64,000 bases of DNA, taken from positions 1 to 64,000 of the forward strand of contig CAMVQS010000001.1 in assembly GCA_947169685.1 (NCBI GenBank), given 5' to 3'. Source of the stretch: an uncultured Prevotella sp. (GTDB lineage: Bacteria > Bacteroidota > Bacteroidia > Bacteroidales > Bacteroidaceae). The notes below the pieces were generated by a model. That model had not been told where the DNA came from, searched no databases, and saw only the letters and a program-made list of their open reading frames with translations. The position numbers and the translations under genes are program-made. The first letter of the stretch is position 1. Each line of letters opens with the position of its first letter. Shown piece by piece: positions 10,280 to 19,961 of this stretch.

Positions 10280-12852
10280 AAATAGTCTTTGCGACCAATA
10301 ACGAACACAAGCTGTCAGAAATAAGAAGCATTCTCAAGGATAAGATGGAGGTGTTGTCACTCAGCGATATCAACTGTCACGTGGATATTCCTGAGACTGG
10401 CGAAACGTTAGAGGAAAATGCCCTGCAAAAGGCTCAGTATATCTATGACCACTACCACATGGACGTGTTTGCTGACGATACCGGCCTCGAAGTGGAAGCA
10501 CTTGGAGGAGCACCAGGCGTCCATACAGCCCGTTATGCCGATGAGGTAGATCACGATGCAGAAGCCAACACACGCAAGCTGCTCAAGGAGATGGCTCCGT
10601 TCGACAATCGCAAAGCTCGTTTCCGTACGGCCATTGCGCTGATACTAAACCAAGAGAGTCCTATTCTCTTCGAAGGAATAGTCAATGGTGAGATAACACG
10701 TGAGAAACGGGGAGAGAAAGGTTTTGGCTACGACCCTGTATTCATTCCTGAAGGCTACAACGAGACATTTGCAGAGTTGGGCGTTGATGTAAAGAACCAG
10801 ATCAGTCATCGTGCACGAGCTGTGCAGAAGCTGGTAAAGTATCTGAGCACATTACTCTTATGTCTTTTTACTCTTTTACCCTTGAATGCGCAAATAGGTA
10901 CCTGGCGAAACTACTTAGCTTATAGTGAGGTACAGGATATCTGCTCAACAGGCGAAGAACTCTTTGTACAGGCCAGCAATGCCCTTTACACCTATAATCT
11001 CAACGACCAGAGCATCACAACCTATGACAAAGTTAACGGCCTCAGCGACACCTATATCACCCATATCAAGTGGAACCCAACAGCCAAACGTCTTCTTATT
11101 ATCTACCAGAACCAGAACATGGACCTGATGGAACAGGGTGGGGGAGTTACCAACCTGAGCGACCTCTACCAGAAGACGATGACTGACGACAAGACGGTTA
11201 ACAGCATCTATAACTACAAGCAATACGCTTATCTTGCCTGTGCTTTTGGTGTAGTCAAAGTCGATATGCAGCGTATAGAAATCAATGAGAGCTATAACCT
11301 CAGTGCCAACATCACCAATGTCGCTGTAGCCAATGGTAACATCTATGCCAAGCAAAAAAACGGTCAGGTACTTACTGCAGCATTGACTGACAACCTGCTA
11401 GATCCCAACAATTGGAGCACTACCACCAACTACGATGCCTCCATCTTCAGTGAAGACCGTACAGACTACAATAAACATCTTGCTACTGTCAAGACATTAA
11501 AGCCTGGTGGACCGAAATACAATGCATTTGGATTCATGCGTTTCTATAACAATAAATTATATACATCCAACTCTTCAGTTAGCGTAAAGAATCAAACAGG
11601 ATGTATTCAAGTATATGATGGAAATGATTGGATAAATTATAATACTGATATTGAAGAAAAAGTTGGACACAAGCTATTTCAGATATTCAGTTTGGATATA
11701 GATCCTATGGATGAAACCCATTTGTACGCCAGCGGACAGACAGGATTATACGAATATCACAATGGTGATTTTATTAAGGAATACAACAACAATAATGGAA
11801 GTCCATTTGAGACTGCTTCTACGGTAGGAAATAATAATAAAGAATATGTAATGGTTACATCTATCAAGTATAATACTGATGGACATTTATGGTGTTTTAA
11901 CAGCATTGCTCCTACAAAATCTTTGCTTGAACTATCAGATAATACCACATGGACTTCACATTATAAAAAAGAATTTTTTGTTTACGAAGATCGTTCATTA
12001 GAAGATATTAGGGGAATGATGTTCGACTCTCGCGGATTACTTTGGATGGCAAACAATATGCATAGAATGCCATGCATCATCAGCTATAATAAAAATACAG
12101 ATGAAGTAAGACGTTATGATAATATTGTTAATCAAGATGGAGTAACAATAAATAATTTTCGGCCTAACAGTTTAGCTGAAGATAAAAATGGAAATATATG
12201 GGTTGGAAGTAGTTGTGGACCTTTTGTAATGGATGTAGCAACAATCAATAACAACTCTGATAATTACTATTACACACAGGTTAAAGTTCCAAGAAATGAT
12301 GGAACTAATTATGCTGATTATCTCTTAAATGGTATTGTTATTAAATCTATTGCTATTGATGGAGGTAATCGCAAATGGTTTGGAACAGAAAATAATGGTG
12401 TTTATCTGATTAGTGCTGATAATAATACTCAACTGCAGCACTTTACTATGGAAAATAGCCCTATTCTCTCTAATAATGTATATTCAATAGCTATCAACAA
12501 CGAAACTGGCGAAGTATTCTTTGGTACAGAAAACGGACTTTGCTCCTATATTGGTGATGCTACAGCTCCTGCTAAAGAGATGACTGAGGATAATGTCTAT
12601 GCTTACCCAAATCCTGTAACACCTGACTATAACGGACTTATTACCATCGTTGGTCTTTCTTATGATGCTGACGTAAAAATACTATCTACAAACGGCTCAC
12701 TCATAGCAGAAGGACGTAGTACCGGTGGGACGTTTACCTGGGACGGAAAAGACAAGAACGGAGACCGTGTTGCCTCTGGTGCCTATATGGTTGCTACAGC
12801 TACAAGTAATGGAAATAAAGGTGTGGTATGCAAAATAGTCATAATTAAATAA
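10276..12852 (+). CDS. rdgB-porZ: RdgB-PorZ fusion: XTP/dITP diphosphatase followed in frame by T9SS component PorZ
   Basis: Residues 1-192 are a complete RdgB/HAM1 pyrophosphatase that removes ITP, dITP and [66 protein letters not shown]. No stop follows. At once comes a signal peptide ([21 protein letters not shown], cleavage before Q) and PorZ, the surface T9SS protein that presents A-LPS to the PorU sortase: [16 protein letters not shown], two-component-like beta-propeller repeats, and a C-terminal domain with AYPNPV and [18 protein letters not shown]. An in-frame GTG at 10822 (codon 183) would give a free 676-residue PorZ with a perfect signal peptide. Base composition turns AT-rich from about 11510 to 12560. 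Each half is certain; whether they are one protein is not. Confidence 0.9.
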   Translation: MKIVFATNNEHKLSEIRSILKDKMEVLSLSDINCHVDIPETGETLEENALQKAQYIYDHYHMDVFADDTGLEVEALGGAPGVHTARYADEVDHDAEANTRKLLKEMAPFDNRKARFRTAIALILNQESPILFEGIVNGEITREKRGEKGFGYDPVFIPEGYNETFAELGVDVKNQISHRARAVQKLVKYLSTLLLCLFTLLPLNAQIGTWRNYLAYSEVQDICSTGEELFVQASNALYTYNLNDQSITTYDKVNGLSDTYITHIKWNPTAKRLLIIYQNQNMDLMEQGGGVTNLSDLYQKTMTDDKTVNSIYNYKQYAYLACAFGVVKVDMQRIEINESYNLSANITNVAVANGNIYAKQKNGQVLTAALTDNLLDPNNWSTTTNYDASIFSEDRTDYNKHLATVKTLKPGGPKYNAFGFMRFYNNKLYTSNSSVSVKNQTGCIQVYDGNDWINYNTDIEEKVGHKLFQIFSLDIDPMDETHLYASGQTGLYEYHNGDFIKEYNNNNGSPFETASTVGNNNKEYVMVTSIKYNTDGHLWCFNSIAPTKSLLELSDNTTWTSHYKKEFFVYEDRSLEDIRGMMFDSRGLLWMANNMHRMPCIISYNKNTDEVRRYDNIVNQDGVTINNFRPNSLAEDKNGNIWVGSSCGPFVMDVATINNNSDNYYYTQVKVPRNDGTNYADYLLNGIVIKSIAIDGGNRKWFGTENNGVYLISADNNTQLQHFTMENSPILSNNVYSIAINNETGEVFFGTENGLCSYIGDATAPAKEMTEDNVYAYPNPVTPDYNGLITIVGLSYDADVKILSTNGSLIAEGRSTGGTFTWDGKDKNGDRVASGAYMVATATSNGNKGVVCKIVIIK

Positions 12853-12853
12853 T

Positions 12854-14260
12854 ATGAAAAGAATTCATCCATTTCTATTATTTATTATTATCAGTATTCC
12901 ATTGTTTTTATGGGCTAAACTCCAAATATTACCCACATTTGACGATTGGTGTACATTATCTTCACCTAATACAGATACAGACTATTTACAATACTTCACA
13001 CGTTACGGTAATGTATGGCGACCGTTTGATGCATTGATGGGATATATCGTTGGTTTGAACTATCGCTTGTTTCCAACACTTAATCATATTGTTATTTTCA
13101 TAGGACATATTGCTTGTACCTATCTTGTTTATAGTTTAACATCAACGGTTAATTTTAATAGGCTTTCAAAAGCTATAGCCACCACATTTTTTTATATATC
13201 TCCCTGTGTCTTAGGAACTGTTTTAGCTTGTGACTCACTTAATCAGGTATATTCACAATTCTGGGGACTATTAGCTATCTGGTTCTATTTACATTTCCAA
13301 AATAAATGGAAATATATATTATGGATTATTTGTGTTTTCATGGCAGCACTTTCAAAAGAAAATGGTATAACATGGGCTGTGGTTCCACCTATCTTTGCAT
13401 TTAGCTTTAACATCATTGACAAACAAAAAATATACAAACATCTTCTTTTTGGAATAAGTATAGCTATTACCTATTTTATAATTAGAATGCTTATTCCAAA
13501 AGTAGATATTTTTAATCCTGACTATGAAACCTTCAATGTGCTGAAGAATATTAAAGGACTGGTTATTTGGATTGGATATACATGGTTTTCTGCTGACTAC
13601 ATCAGTATTGTACATGAACCGAGCAGAAACTTACCTTTATTTTTCGGAACGCTCTTTCTTTCTTTACCTTTCATATATATACTTTTTATTAGAAAAAGTA
13701 AATCAATATATTCAAAAAAAACATTCATAGGAGTAATAATTTGCGCTATTATATCTATTTCTCCTAATCTACTAATATCCCTTACAATTATGAATGCTTA
13801 TGCTTCATTAGGAATGTTTGCTATATTGGTAGGATTCATTATTAATCATCATCAAGAGACAAAGACAATATCTATTGTCTTCTCATTATATCTTTTATCA
13901 GCTATTATTGTAGGAATTCATCATTGGAAATCAGCTTATGAATCAAGCCTCATAGGTAAAGAAATGGCACAATCAGCAATTGAACAGACAAAGACGCCCG
14001 TTAATAAAGTATATTGTATCATCATTGAAGACGATGATCCTAAATTCTCATCTTTTTGTGAAATACCGAGCAATGCATTTGGATGGGGAATAGCTGCAAA
14101 ATATGAGACTGGATATCAATGGCCAAAAGAAATCAATGATACCACAATAGAAAGAACAACATCAAAGCATATAATATATAAAATTGCCCATAATGCATTA
14201 TCAAATAATTATGATTGTGTATGGATTGTCGATAAAAAGAATATAAAAGTCATAAAATAG
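12854..14260 (+). CDS. Multispanning membrane protein, probable GT-C-type glycosyltransferase
   Basis: A 468-residue protein with about ten hydrophobic helices. An acidic DD pair (PTFDDWCTLSSP, about residues 29-40) lies in the first periplasmic loop, as in GT-C enzymes that use polyprenyl-phosphate sugars. WRPFDALMGYIVGLNYRLFPTLNHI and a SKENGITWAVV motif also fit dolichyl-phosphate-mannose-type transferases. The coding sequence is very AT-rich compared with leuS. It starts 2 nt after porZ and ends 3 nt before a GtrB-like gene; GtrB makes the lipid-linked sugar that such proteins transfer, so the two probably decorate a surface glycan together (inference). No exact family could be named. Confidence 0.65.
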   Translation: MKRIHPFLLFIIISIPLFLWAKLQILPTFDDWCTLSSPNTDTDYLQYFTRYGNVWRPFDALMGYIVGLNYRLFPTLNHIVIFIGHIACTYLVYSLTSTVNFNRLSKAIATTFFYISPCVLGTVLACDSLNQVYSQFWGLLAIWFYLHFQNKWKYILWIICVFMAALSKENGITWAVVPPIFAFSFNIIDKQKIYKHLLFGISIAITYFIIRMLIPKVDIFNPDYETFNVLKNIKGLVIWIGYTWFSADYISIVHEPSRNLPLFFGTLFLSLPFIYILFIRKSKSIYSKKTFIGVIICAIISISPNLLISLTIMNAYASLGMFAILVGFIINHHQETKTISIVFSLYLLSAIIVGIHHWKSAYESSLIGKEMAQSAIEQTKTPVNKVYCIIIEDDDPKFSSFCEIPSNAFGWGIAAKYETGYQWPKEINDTTIERTTSKHIIYKIAHNALSNNYDCVWIVDKKNIKVIK

Positions 14261-14263
14261 CAT

Positions 14264-15211
14264 ATGAAAAAAATATCTATTATCATTCCCGTCTTTAACG
14301 AAGAACAGTCATTAAATGACTTATATACTGCTGTCAACTCATTAATGAATGACAATACCGAATATATATGGGAAGTTATGATGATTGATGATGGTAGTAC
14401 TGACCATTCTCTGCAGATAATTAAGAAAATAAGGGAAACAGATAAAAGAATAAGTTATATACATCTTTCACGTAACTTTGGCAAGGAAAATGCTATGCTT
14501 GCAGGTTTTGACTATGTTAGTGGTGATTGCGCTATTGTTATGGATGCTGATCTACAGCATCCACCATATGTCATTATGGATATGATTAAATATTGGCAAC
14601 AAGGTTACGAAGATGTTTTTGCAAAAAGAAAAAGTCGTGGAAAAGAAAGCTTAATCCGTAAATTCTCTACTAAATTATATTATAAGCTACTACAAATGAT
14701 TGCCCATGATGAGGTATTAGTAGATGTTGGAGACTTTAGATTACTTGACAGAAAGTGCATTGATGCATTAAAAAACATTCGCGAAACACAACGTTACACA
14801 AAAGGACTTTATAGCTGGATAGGATTTAAAAAACATCAAATATTCTTTGAACAAAAAGAACGTATAACTGGAAAGTCATCCTTCAGTTATATTAAGCTCA
14901 TCAATTTAGCAATTGATGGTATCACCTCATATTCTATTATGCCATTAAGATTATCAAGCATAATAGGTATATTTGTTTCCTTTATAGCATTTTTATACAT
15001 GTGTTTTGTTATTATCAAAACAATACTTATAGGTGATCCTGTACAAGGATATCCTACATTAATTATAGTCATACTTTTCTTAGGCGGACTACAATTAGTT
15101 TCTATAGGTATTATAGGAGAATATTTAGGACGTATCTTCTATGAAACAAAAAACAGACCTGTATATATCATCAGTGAAATATCTAACTCAACTCCAGCAT
15201 CCGCTCAATAG
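14264..15211 (+). CDS. GT2 polyprenyl-phosphate glycosyltransferase (GtrB/DPM1-like)
   Basis: Cytosolic-face GT2 enzyme that transfers a sugar from an NDP donor to undecaprenyl phosphate. It has IIIPVFNEEQSLNDLY, MIDDGSTDHSLQII, HLSRNFGKENAMLAGFDY, the DxD-type MDADLQHPP and a RRSRGKES-like segment (AKRKSRGKESLIRKF). Two C-terminal membrane helices follow (residues 235-260 and 265-295), as in GtrB/ArnC. It is AT-rich like the preceding gene. Its last 29 nt overlap the 3' end of the convergent nadA, so its final residues (NSTPASAQ) are read across nadA codons. Confidence 0.9.
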   Translation: MKKISIIIPVFNEEQSLNDLYTAVNSLMNDNTEYIWEVMMIDDGSTDHSLQIIKKIRETDKRISYIHLSRNFGKENAMLAGFDYVSGDCAIVMDADLQHPPYVIMDMIKYWQQGYEDVFAKRKSRGKESLIRKFSTKLYYKLLQMIAHDEVLVDVGDFRLLDRKCIDALKNIRETQRYTKGLYSWIGFKKHQIFFEQKERITGKSSFSYIKLINLAIDGITSYSIMPLRLSSIIGIFVSFIAFLYMCFVIIKTILIGDPVQGYPTLIIVILFLGGLQLVSIGIIGEYLGRIFYETKNRPVYIISEISNSTPASAQ

Positions 15212-16175
15212 GCTTCACAGCATCTTTGGCTATTTCTGAATCTACTTCTACTGTCGGCCATTCATATTTTAAGGTATTATAGATCTTCAGCATGGAGTTC
15301 ATCTTCATGTAGTCACACTCATTACAATGACAACCTACAGAACCTTCAGTTACTTCTGGTGGAACAGGGTAGAAGAGGGTAGTAGGACAGTTACGTTGCA
15401 TCTCATGCAGTATTCCGGCCTCTGTAGCCACGATATATTCATTATTGGGATTCTCTATGGCATACTTCAAAAGAACGGCTGTAGAGCCCACAATATCAGC
15501 TGTAGAAAGTACTGGACCTTTACATTCAGGATGAGCCAATACCAAAGCTTTCGGATGTTCTTCCTTTAACTTCAGTATTTCTGGTACTGAGAAACGCTCA
15601 TGAACATGACAACCGCCTTGCCAAAGCAGCATATTACGTCCTGTTATACTATTGATATATGAACCAAGATTATAGTCTGGTCCAAATATAATCTTTGCAT
15701 CCTGTGGGAAAGTATCGACGATTTTCTTTGCATTACCACTGGTAACAACAACATCAGTCAATGCCTTCACAGCTGCTGTAGTATTTACATAACTGATAAC
15801 CTGGTAGCCAGGATGCTCTTCCTTATATTTCTTCAAGTCTTCAGCTTTACATGAATCGGCCAGTGAACAGCCAGCATTTAGATCAGGACATAGTACCAAC
15901 TTGTCTGGAGACAGTATCTTACATGTCTCTGCCATGAAATGCACACCACACATAACGATAATCTTTGCATCCGTCTCTGCAGCCTTTCGAGCCAAAGCCA
16001 AAGAATCGCCAATAAAGTCAGCACAATCTTGTATCTCTCCATGTGTGTAGTAATGAGCTAAGATAATAGCATTCTTCTCTTCACACATACGACGAATCTC
16101 TTTCTTCAGATCTGTACCCTCTGGAGCCGGTTCATTGATAAAACCTTGCTCTGTCCACTGCTTTTTCAACTTCAT
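15183..16175 (-). CDS. nadA: Quinolinate synthase A
   Basis: Condenses iminoaspartate with dihydroxyacetone phosphate to quinolinate in NAD synthesis; a [4Fe-4S] enzyme. The 330 residues contain the conserved cysteines in IVMCGVHFMAET, GGCHVHERF, HPECKGPV and VGCHCNECDYMKMN, and the HYYTHGEIQD substrate motif. nadB and nadC are not in the window. Upstream lies the 366-nt AT-rich DnaA-box region; a possible TAATTTTG -7 box there (16388-16381) would give a leader of about 200 nt. Its 3' end overlaps the AT-rich glycosyltransferase gene. Confidence 0.97.
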   Translation of the reverse strand: MKLKKQWTEQGFINEPAPEGTDLKKEIRRMCEEKNAIILAHYYTHGEIQDCADFIGDSLALARKAAETDAKIIVMCGVHFMAETCKILSPDKLVLCPDLNAGCSLADSCKAEDLKKYKEEHPGYQVISYVNTTAAVKALTDVVVTSGNAKKIVDTFPQDAKIIFGPDYNLGSYINSITGRNMLLWQGGCHVHERFSVPEILKLKEEHPKALVLAHPECKGPVLSTADIVGSTAVLLKYAIENPNNEYIVATEAGILHEMQRNCPTTLFYPVPPEVTEGSVGCHCNECDYMKMNSMLKIYNTLKYEWPTVEVDSEIAKDAVKPIERMLELS

Positions 16176-16541
16176 ATATTTATTATTCTTTTTTCTTCTT
16201 TCTTTTTTAAAATAGAAATGAGTAGAATGATAGGATGTTGATACGTTGAAAACTTTTTATTAATTTTCTTGTGTATGAACTTATGAACTTGGGATTCTTA
16301 GTTCTTCACACCTATTGTTAATGCTTTCTTATTGATTTTTAATTATCTAAGCATTTTATCCACATTTCTTAAATTTGCTGCAAAATTAATAAGTTTATAT
16401 CTTTTTCCCATCATTTTTTGTGGAAAACTTGCGTAAAACACAAGAATAAGTATGTGGGTATTCACTTACTCACTTTTATAAAAGTGTATTGAACTCATAA
16501 ATTCACAAGTTATCCACATACTTATCCACAGTGTTATTAAC
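16176..16541. other. AT-rich gap with a DnaA-box cluster, origin-like
   Basis: Three perfect DnaA boxes TTATCCACA lie at 16356-16364, 16510-16518 and 16522-16530. Near matches occur at 16419-16427 (TGTGGAAAA) and 16453-16461 (TGTGGGTAT). A perfect 16-bp palindrome CACTTTTATAAAAGTG sits at 16471-16486. It is flanked by inverted arms 16445-16460 and 16511-16526 that match at 14 of 16 bases. The whole gap is strongly AT-rich with T-runs near 16190-16210. This is the architecture of an oriC, but neither dnaA nor dnaN is nearby and the flanking genes point toward the site rather than away. It could instead be a DnaA-titrating or regulatory site. Confidence 0.5.
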
Positions 16542-17840
16542 TCATTTGATGACTCTATAATTACCACTTAGATGCATAAAGGCAAAGAGACGTAGTAAAC
16601 CGTCATAATAAGCATCAAAATAGCCATCAGCAAAAGGTTCATGCTTCGCATTCCATAATGCATCAACAAATTCTTTGCTCTTATCGTGCGAACACATAAC
16701 AGAGGCAGCAGCCAGTGTACTGACAAGTCCTATGCTGTGACGAAGCTTACGGAATCCTCCTGCAGGCAGTATTTCATTGTCTTCAGGCAATGTGCCGTCA
16801 ACACGATATTGATCAACATAATCATTAATGCCTTGGCTATAGAAGAAATTCTGTATCTTTTCTCCATACTGGCGTTGCCATTCACCGTCAGCACAACTCC
16901 ACTCATAGTCGAGTGCAATATTCATAGGTACACGCCAGGAGTCATAGCGGAAATTAGCACCCCCGTTTCTACGACCCCCAAAACCTTCCATGAGTGAACC
17001 GTCATACTGAGACATGTCCGGATTCAAACCTGTCTGTTCGTTGATGGCCTTATGCAGATATTCACGACTCTTGGCAGCACAAGCGAGCCAATAATCACTT
17101 CTACCATCATCGGCCCATTTTGCCCAAACTTCATAAAAAGCAGGAATATGATAACTGGGATCAGTAAAGCGTTGTCCGAAACCGTCAGGCGTGAAAGTGA
17201 TAAGCTGTGTTTCCGGATCAATGAGGAATATCTTACCAGATGGTTGAGGCATACCAGGGAATTGTCGCATCTGACGTTCTTCCTTGAAATCTCTTGGCAT
17301 GATACAATTCAGTATATGCTGCGCCTCTGCCTTATAGTTGATACCCGTATCGTTTCCCCAACGGTTAGAGGCAAAGATAAGTGCAGTAATAAAGTACAGT
17401 TCACCATCGCTGGCTGCACCTTCAGCATTTCTTGTACCATCAGTCTTACAACTCCAGGCAAAATATCCTTCACGTGGTCCACTTTGATGTTGCATATATT
17501 TCTTACTCCATCGCCAGATGCGGTCAAAGATATCCTTTTCGTTCATCTGAACAGCAATCATCATACCATAAGACATACCTTCCGTACGAGCATCGTGATT
17601 CTTGATGTCTGAGATATATCCCATGGAGTCACCAACTTCGAAATATACCTTGTTTGGTCCACGAAACACATCATTGAATACTTCTTTCAACTTGGCATCC
17701 ACCTGAGTCGGTTCATAACCGAAATCTACAAACACATTACGATATTTGTCTGTTTCGAATCCGCCCTTGGTCCAAGGTGTAATAGCTTTCATCTGTATGG
17801 TCATAGTTGCCAGGAAAGCAAAAAAAATCAGTCTCTTCAT
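16542..17840 (-). CDS. GH8 reducing-end xylose-releasing exo-oligoxylanase
   Basis: Removes xylose from the reducing end of xylo-oligosaccharides. The signal peptide MKRLIFFAFLATMTIQMKA precedes a GH8 (alpha/alpha)6 barrel: RNVFVDFGYEPTQVDAKLKEVFNDVF, the catalytic acid in RTEGMSYGMMIAVQ, and the AASDGELYFITALIFAS segment with the second acidic residue. EYLHKAINEQTGLNPDMSQYDG and FRYDSWRVPMNIALD follow. At 432 residues it is a little longer than the classical enzyme (about 390), mostly from the leader. The start is 6 nt after the stop of the upstream esterase, so the two form an operon for acetylated xylo-oligomers. Assignment to the Rex-type rather than a cellulase or chitosanase is by overall resemblance. 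Confidence 0.87.
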   Translation of the reverse strand: MKRLIFFAFLATMTIQMKAITPWTKGGFETDKYRNVFVDFGYEPTQVDAKLKEVFNDVFRGPNKVYFEVGDSMGYISDIKNHDARTEGMSYGMMIAVQMNEKDIFDRIWRWSKKYMQHQSGPREGYFAWSCKTDGTRNAEGAASDGELYFITALIFASNRWGNDTGINYKAEAQHILNCIMPRDFKEERQMRQFPGMPQPSGKIFLIDPETQLITFTPDGFGQRFTDPSYHIPAFYEVWAKWADDGRSDYWLACAAKSREYLHKAINEQTGLNPDMSQYDGSLMEGFGGRRNGGANFRYDSWRVPMNIALDYEWSCADGEWQRQYGEKIQNFFYSQGINDYVDQYRVDGTLPEDNEILPAGGFRKLRHSIGLVSTLAAASVMCSHDKSKEFVDALWNAKHEPFADGYFDAYYDGLLRLFAFMHLSGNYRVIK

Positions 17841-17845
17841 ATAGC

Positions 17846-19237
17846 TTACTTTTTGATGGCGCCAGCAATAATCTCTGCCATTTTGCGTGCACCTTTATTA
17901 TCAGGATGAATACCGTCATCAACCATCTTGTCACCATCGTTGGCAAAGAGTGTATGCAGATCTATCACCTGCAGTTTATTTTTCTTGGCAACGTCCTGCT
18001 GAATGGGAATAATATTATTGACAATGACAGAATCGCTGATATTCCATGTTGGTTTGAAGGCAGGAATAGGTGTGCAGAGGAAAATCTTAGGATTATTATT
18101 CTTACGCAATGTGGTTATCATTTGCTGCAGATCTTGCTTGAACTCTGCACCATACTGCCAGTTCTCAGGCTTTGAGTCATTGGTACCCAGTTTGATAATG
18201 ACAATATCGGGCTTAAAGGCCAATGCGTCTTTCCATGCCATTTCGTTCATGTAGGGATAATCACCTTTATTCAACATGGTACGTGAGCTGACACCGAAGT
18301 TCTTAACCCAATAGTCCTTTCCTAACAGCTGTTGTAGTTGAGCCGGATAGCCGTATGCTGTTCTCATGTCAATGCCAAACCCGTCCGTAATACTGTTGCC
18401 GATGCATGCTACCTTGATGGCATCAGGCTTTGGAGTCTGACGGGCATTCAGCCAGTTACCCAGGTCGTTCAGCATTTGGTCATGATACTTAAACCAAGGT
18501 CCGAAACCAAAACCGTGGTCACCAGTCGGATAGATATACATGGCGCACTCATTGCCGGCATTACGCATAGCAGTATAATAGGCAAGACTGTTGGTAACAG
18601 TAGGTACCAGACGGTCGTCACTGGCTGTGATAATGATAGCCGGAGGTGTCAGATGACTTCTAACGGCATTTTGTGTGGAATACTGTCTGACGAGTTCAGA
18701 ATCTTTATGTCCTTCCTCACCTAAGAAATTAATGCACGACCATTTGTGTGATACTCGTTCATCCATCGAGATGACAGGATAGAACAAGATGGTGAAGTCT
18801 GGACGAGCGTCAAAGTCGGAGAGGGTAGAGACGACCGATGCCAGATGACCACCTGCCGAAAAACCCATAATACCTACATCATGGGGATTAATGCCCCACA
18901 CACTGGCAGAGTCGCGTACAATGCGGATACCTTTCTGAACGTCACCCATCGGAATAAAACGGTCACCGTTGGGCAAACGATAGTTCACAACAAAGTAGGC
19001 AATGCCTTGTTTATTGAGCCATTCAGACGCCAAATAGCCTTCATGGGAGTTTGACAACACGGAATAGCCACCGCCAGGAACACCGACAATTGCTTTGCCT
19101 GAAGGATTCTCTGGCAGGAAAACAACCATGTTGGCCTTTCCGTCATCAGTCAGGTTAATGGTAAACTTTCTGGCTGTTTGTGCCTGTAGGGTTATTGCCA
19201 GCAGTAATAAGATAAATGTTATTAGCTTTCTCTTCAT
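17846..19237 (-). CDS. Two-domain carbohydrate esterase: alpha/beta hydrolase plus SGNH hydrolase
   Basis: After the signal peptide (MKRKLITFILLLLAITLQA), residues 25-265 form an acetylxylan-esterase-like alpha/beta hydrolase. It has the oxyanion GVPGGGYSVLSNSHEG, nucleophile GFSAGGH, an Asp in DDRLVPT and a His in GDHGFG. Residues 272-460 form an SGNH (GDSL) esterase with block I GNSITDG, block III GTNDSKP and catalytic DGIHP. Both active sites look intact, so one protein probably removes acetyl groups at two kinds of position on xylan or its oligomers (inference). It is upstream of and coupled to the GH8 gene. The N-terminal domain is paralogous to the protein at 53244-54053. A TACATTTG box lies at 19279-19272. 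Confidence 0.88.
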   Translation of the reverse strand: MKRKLITFILLLLAITLQAQTARKFTINLTDDGKANMVVFLPENPSGKAIVGVPGGGYSVLSNSHEGYLASEWLNKQGIAYFVVNYRLPNGDRFIPMGDVQKGIRIVRDSASVWGINPHDVGIMGFSAGGHLASVVSTLSDFDARPDFTILFYPVISMDERVSHKWSCINFLGEEGHKDSELVRQYSTQNAVRSHLTPPAIIITASDDRLVPTVTNSLAYYTAMRNAGNECAMYIYPTGDHGFGFGPWFKYHDQMLNDLGNWLNARQTPKPDAIKVACIGNSITDGFGIDMRTAYGYPAQLQQLLGKDYWVKNFGVSSRTMLNKGDYPYMNEMAWKDALAFKPDIVIIKLGTNDSKPENWQYGAEFKQDLQQMITTLRKNNNPKIFLCTPIPAFKPTWNISDSVIVNNIIPIQQDVAKKNKLQVIDLHTLFANDGDKMVDDGIHPDNKGARKMAEIIAGAIKK

Positions 19238-19337
19238 AAATCAAAATGTTACGTTAATAATGAATAGTTTGCAAATGTAGTAAGAAAATCTGAACTTTGA
19301 AAGTTTTTTTGGAAAATATTTCGTATATTTGCAAGCA

Positions 19338-19961
19338 ATGAAGTCATATTTGAATATAGAAAACATCAAACGCAGCACCAACGAGGTGGAGTATCATCCA
19401 TTGTTGCCGTTCTTGCCAGAAGACGCAAGGGTGTTGTTTCTTGGCAGTTTTCCCCCACAGCGGAAACGCTGGTGCATCGACTTCTTTTATCCTAATTTTA
19501 TCAATGACCACTGGAGAATAGAGGGAGCCATATTCTTTAGTGATCGTAACCATTTCGTGGATGAAAAGGCAAAACGCTTTAAGATTGCCGAGATTGTAGA
19601 TTTCTGTCAGCATCAGGGTATAGCGTTCTTCGATACCTCAACCGCTGTGCGCCGCTTGAAAGACAATGCCTCTGATAAGTACCTCGAAGTGGTGGAACCC
19701 ACGTCCATCCCATCTCTGATAAGCCATCTTCCCCATCTGAAGGCTATCGTCACAACAGGAGAGAAAGCCACGGAAACGATTTGTCTGTCCTTGAATATTC
19801 CCCAAGTGCCTAAGGTGAACACTTTTGTGCCTATTCCTCATCTTGAAAACCGAGACGGACAAGAGCTAATCTTGTATCGTCTTCCGTCTTCTTCACGAGC
19901 CTATCCGCTGGCTTTCGACAAGAAGGTAGAGGCTTACAAGCGTATGTTCGAGACTATTTGA
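19338..19961 (+). CDS. Uracil-DNA glycosylase-family protein
   Basis: Probable base-excision repair glycosylase of the UDG superfamily. The 207 residues include VLFLGSFPPQRKRWCIDFFYPN (motif A-like GSFPP), IAFFDTSTAVRRLKDNASDKYLEVVEPT, and an AIVTTGEKATETI strand as in family 4/MUG-like proteins. Substrate specificity cannot be read from the sequence. ATG at 19338 is preferred over an in-frame TTG at 19329. The -7 box TATATTTG (19324-19331) ends only 6 nt before this ATG, so the mRNA would be essentially leaderless. The 3' end overlaps the convergent aldo/keto reductase gene by 8 nt. Confidence 0.75.
   Translation: MKSYLNIENIKRSTNEVEYHPLLPFLPEDARVLFLGSFPPQRKRWCIDFFYPNFINDHWRIEGAIFFSDRNHFVDEKAKRFKIAEIVDFCQHQGIAFFDTSTAVRRLKDNASDKYLEVVEPTSIPSLISHLPHLKAIVTTGEKATETICLSLNIPQVPKVNTFVPIPHLENRDGQELILYRLPSSSRAYPLAFDKKVEAYKRMFETI

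Noticed and set aside
12854..15211. Prophage or insertion sequence carrying the AT-rich glycosyltransferases
   Set aside because: No integrase, transposase, attachment repeats or terminal inverted repeats were seen at either edge.
19329..19337. TTG at 19329 as start of the glycosylase gene
   Set aside because: It overlaps the -7 box TATATTTG (19324-19331); the ATG at 19338 fits both the promoter and the protein.
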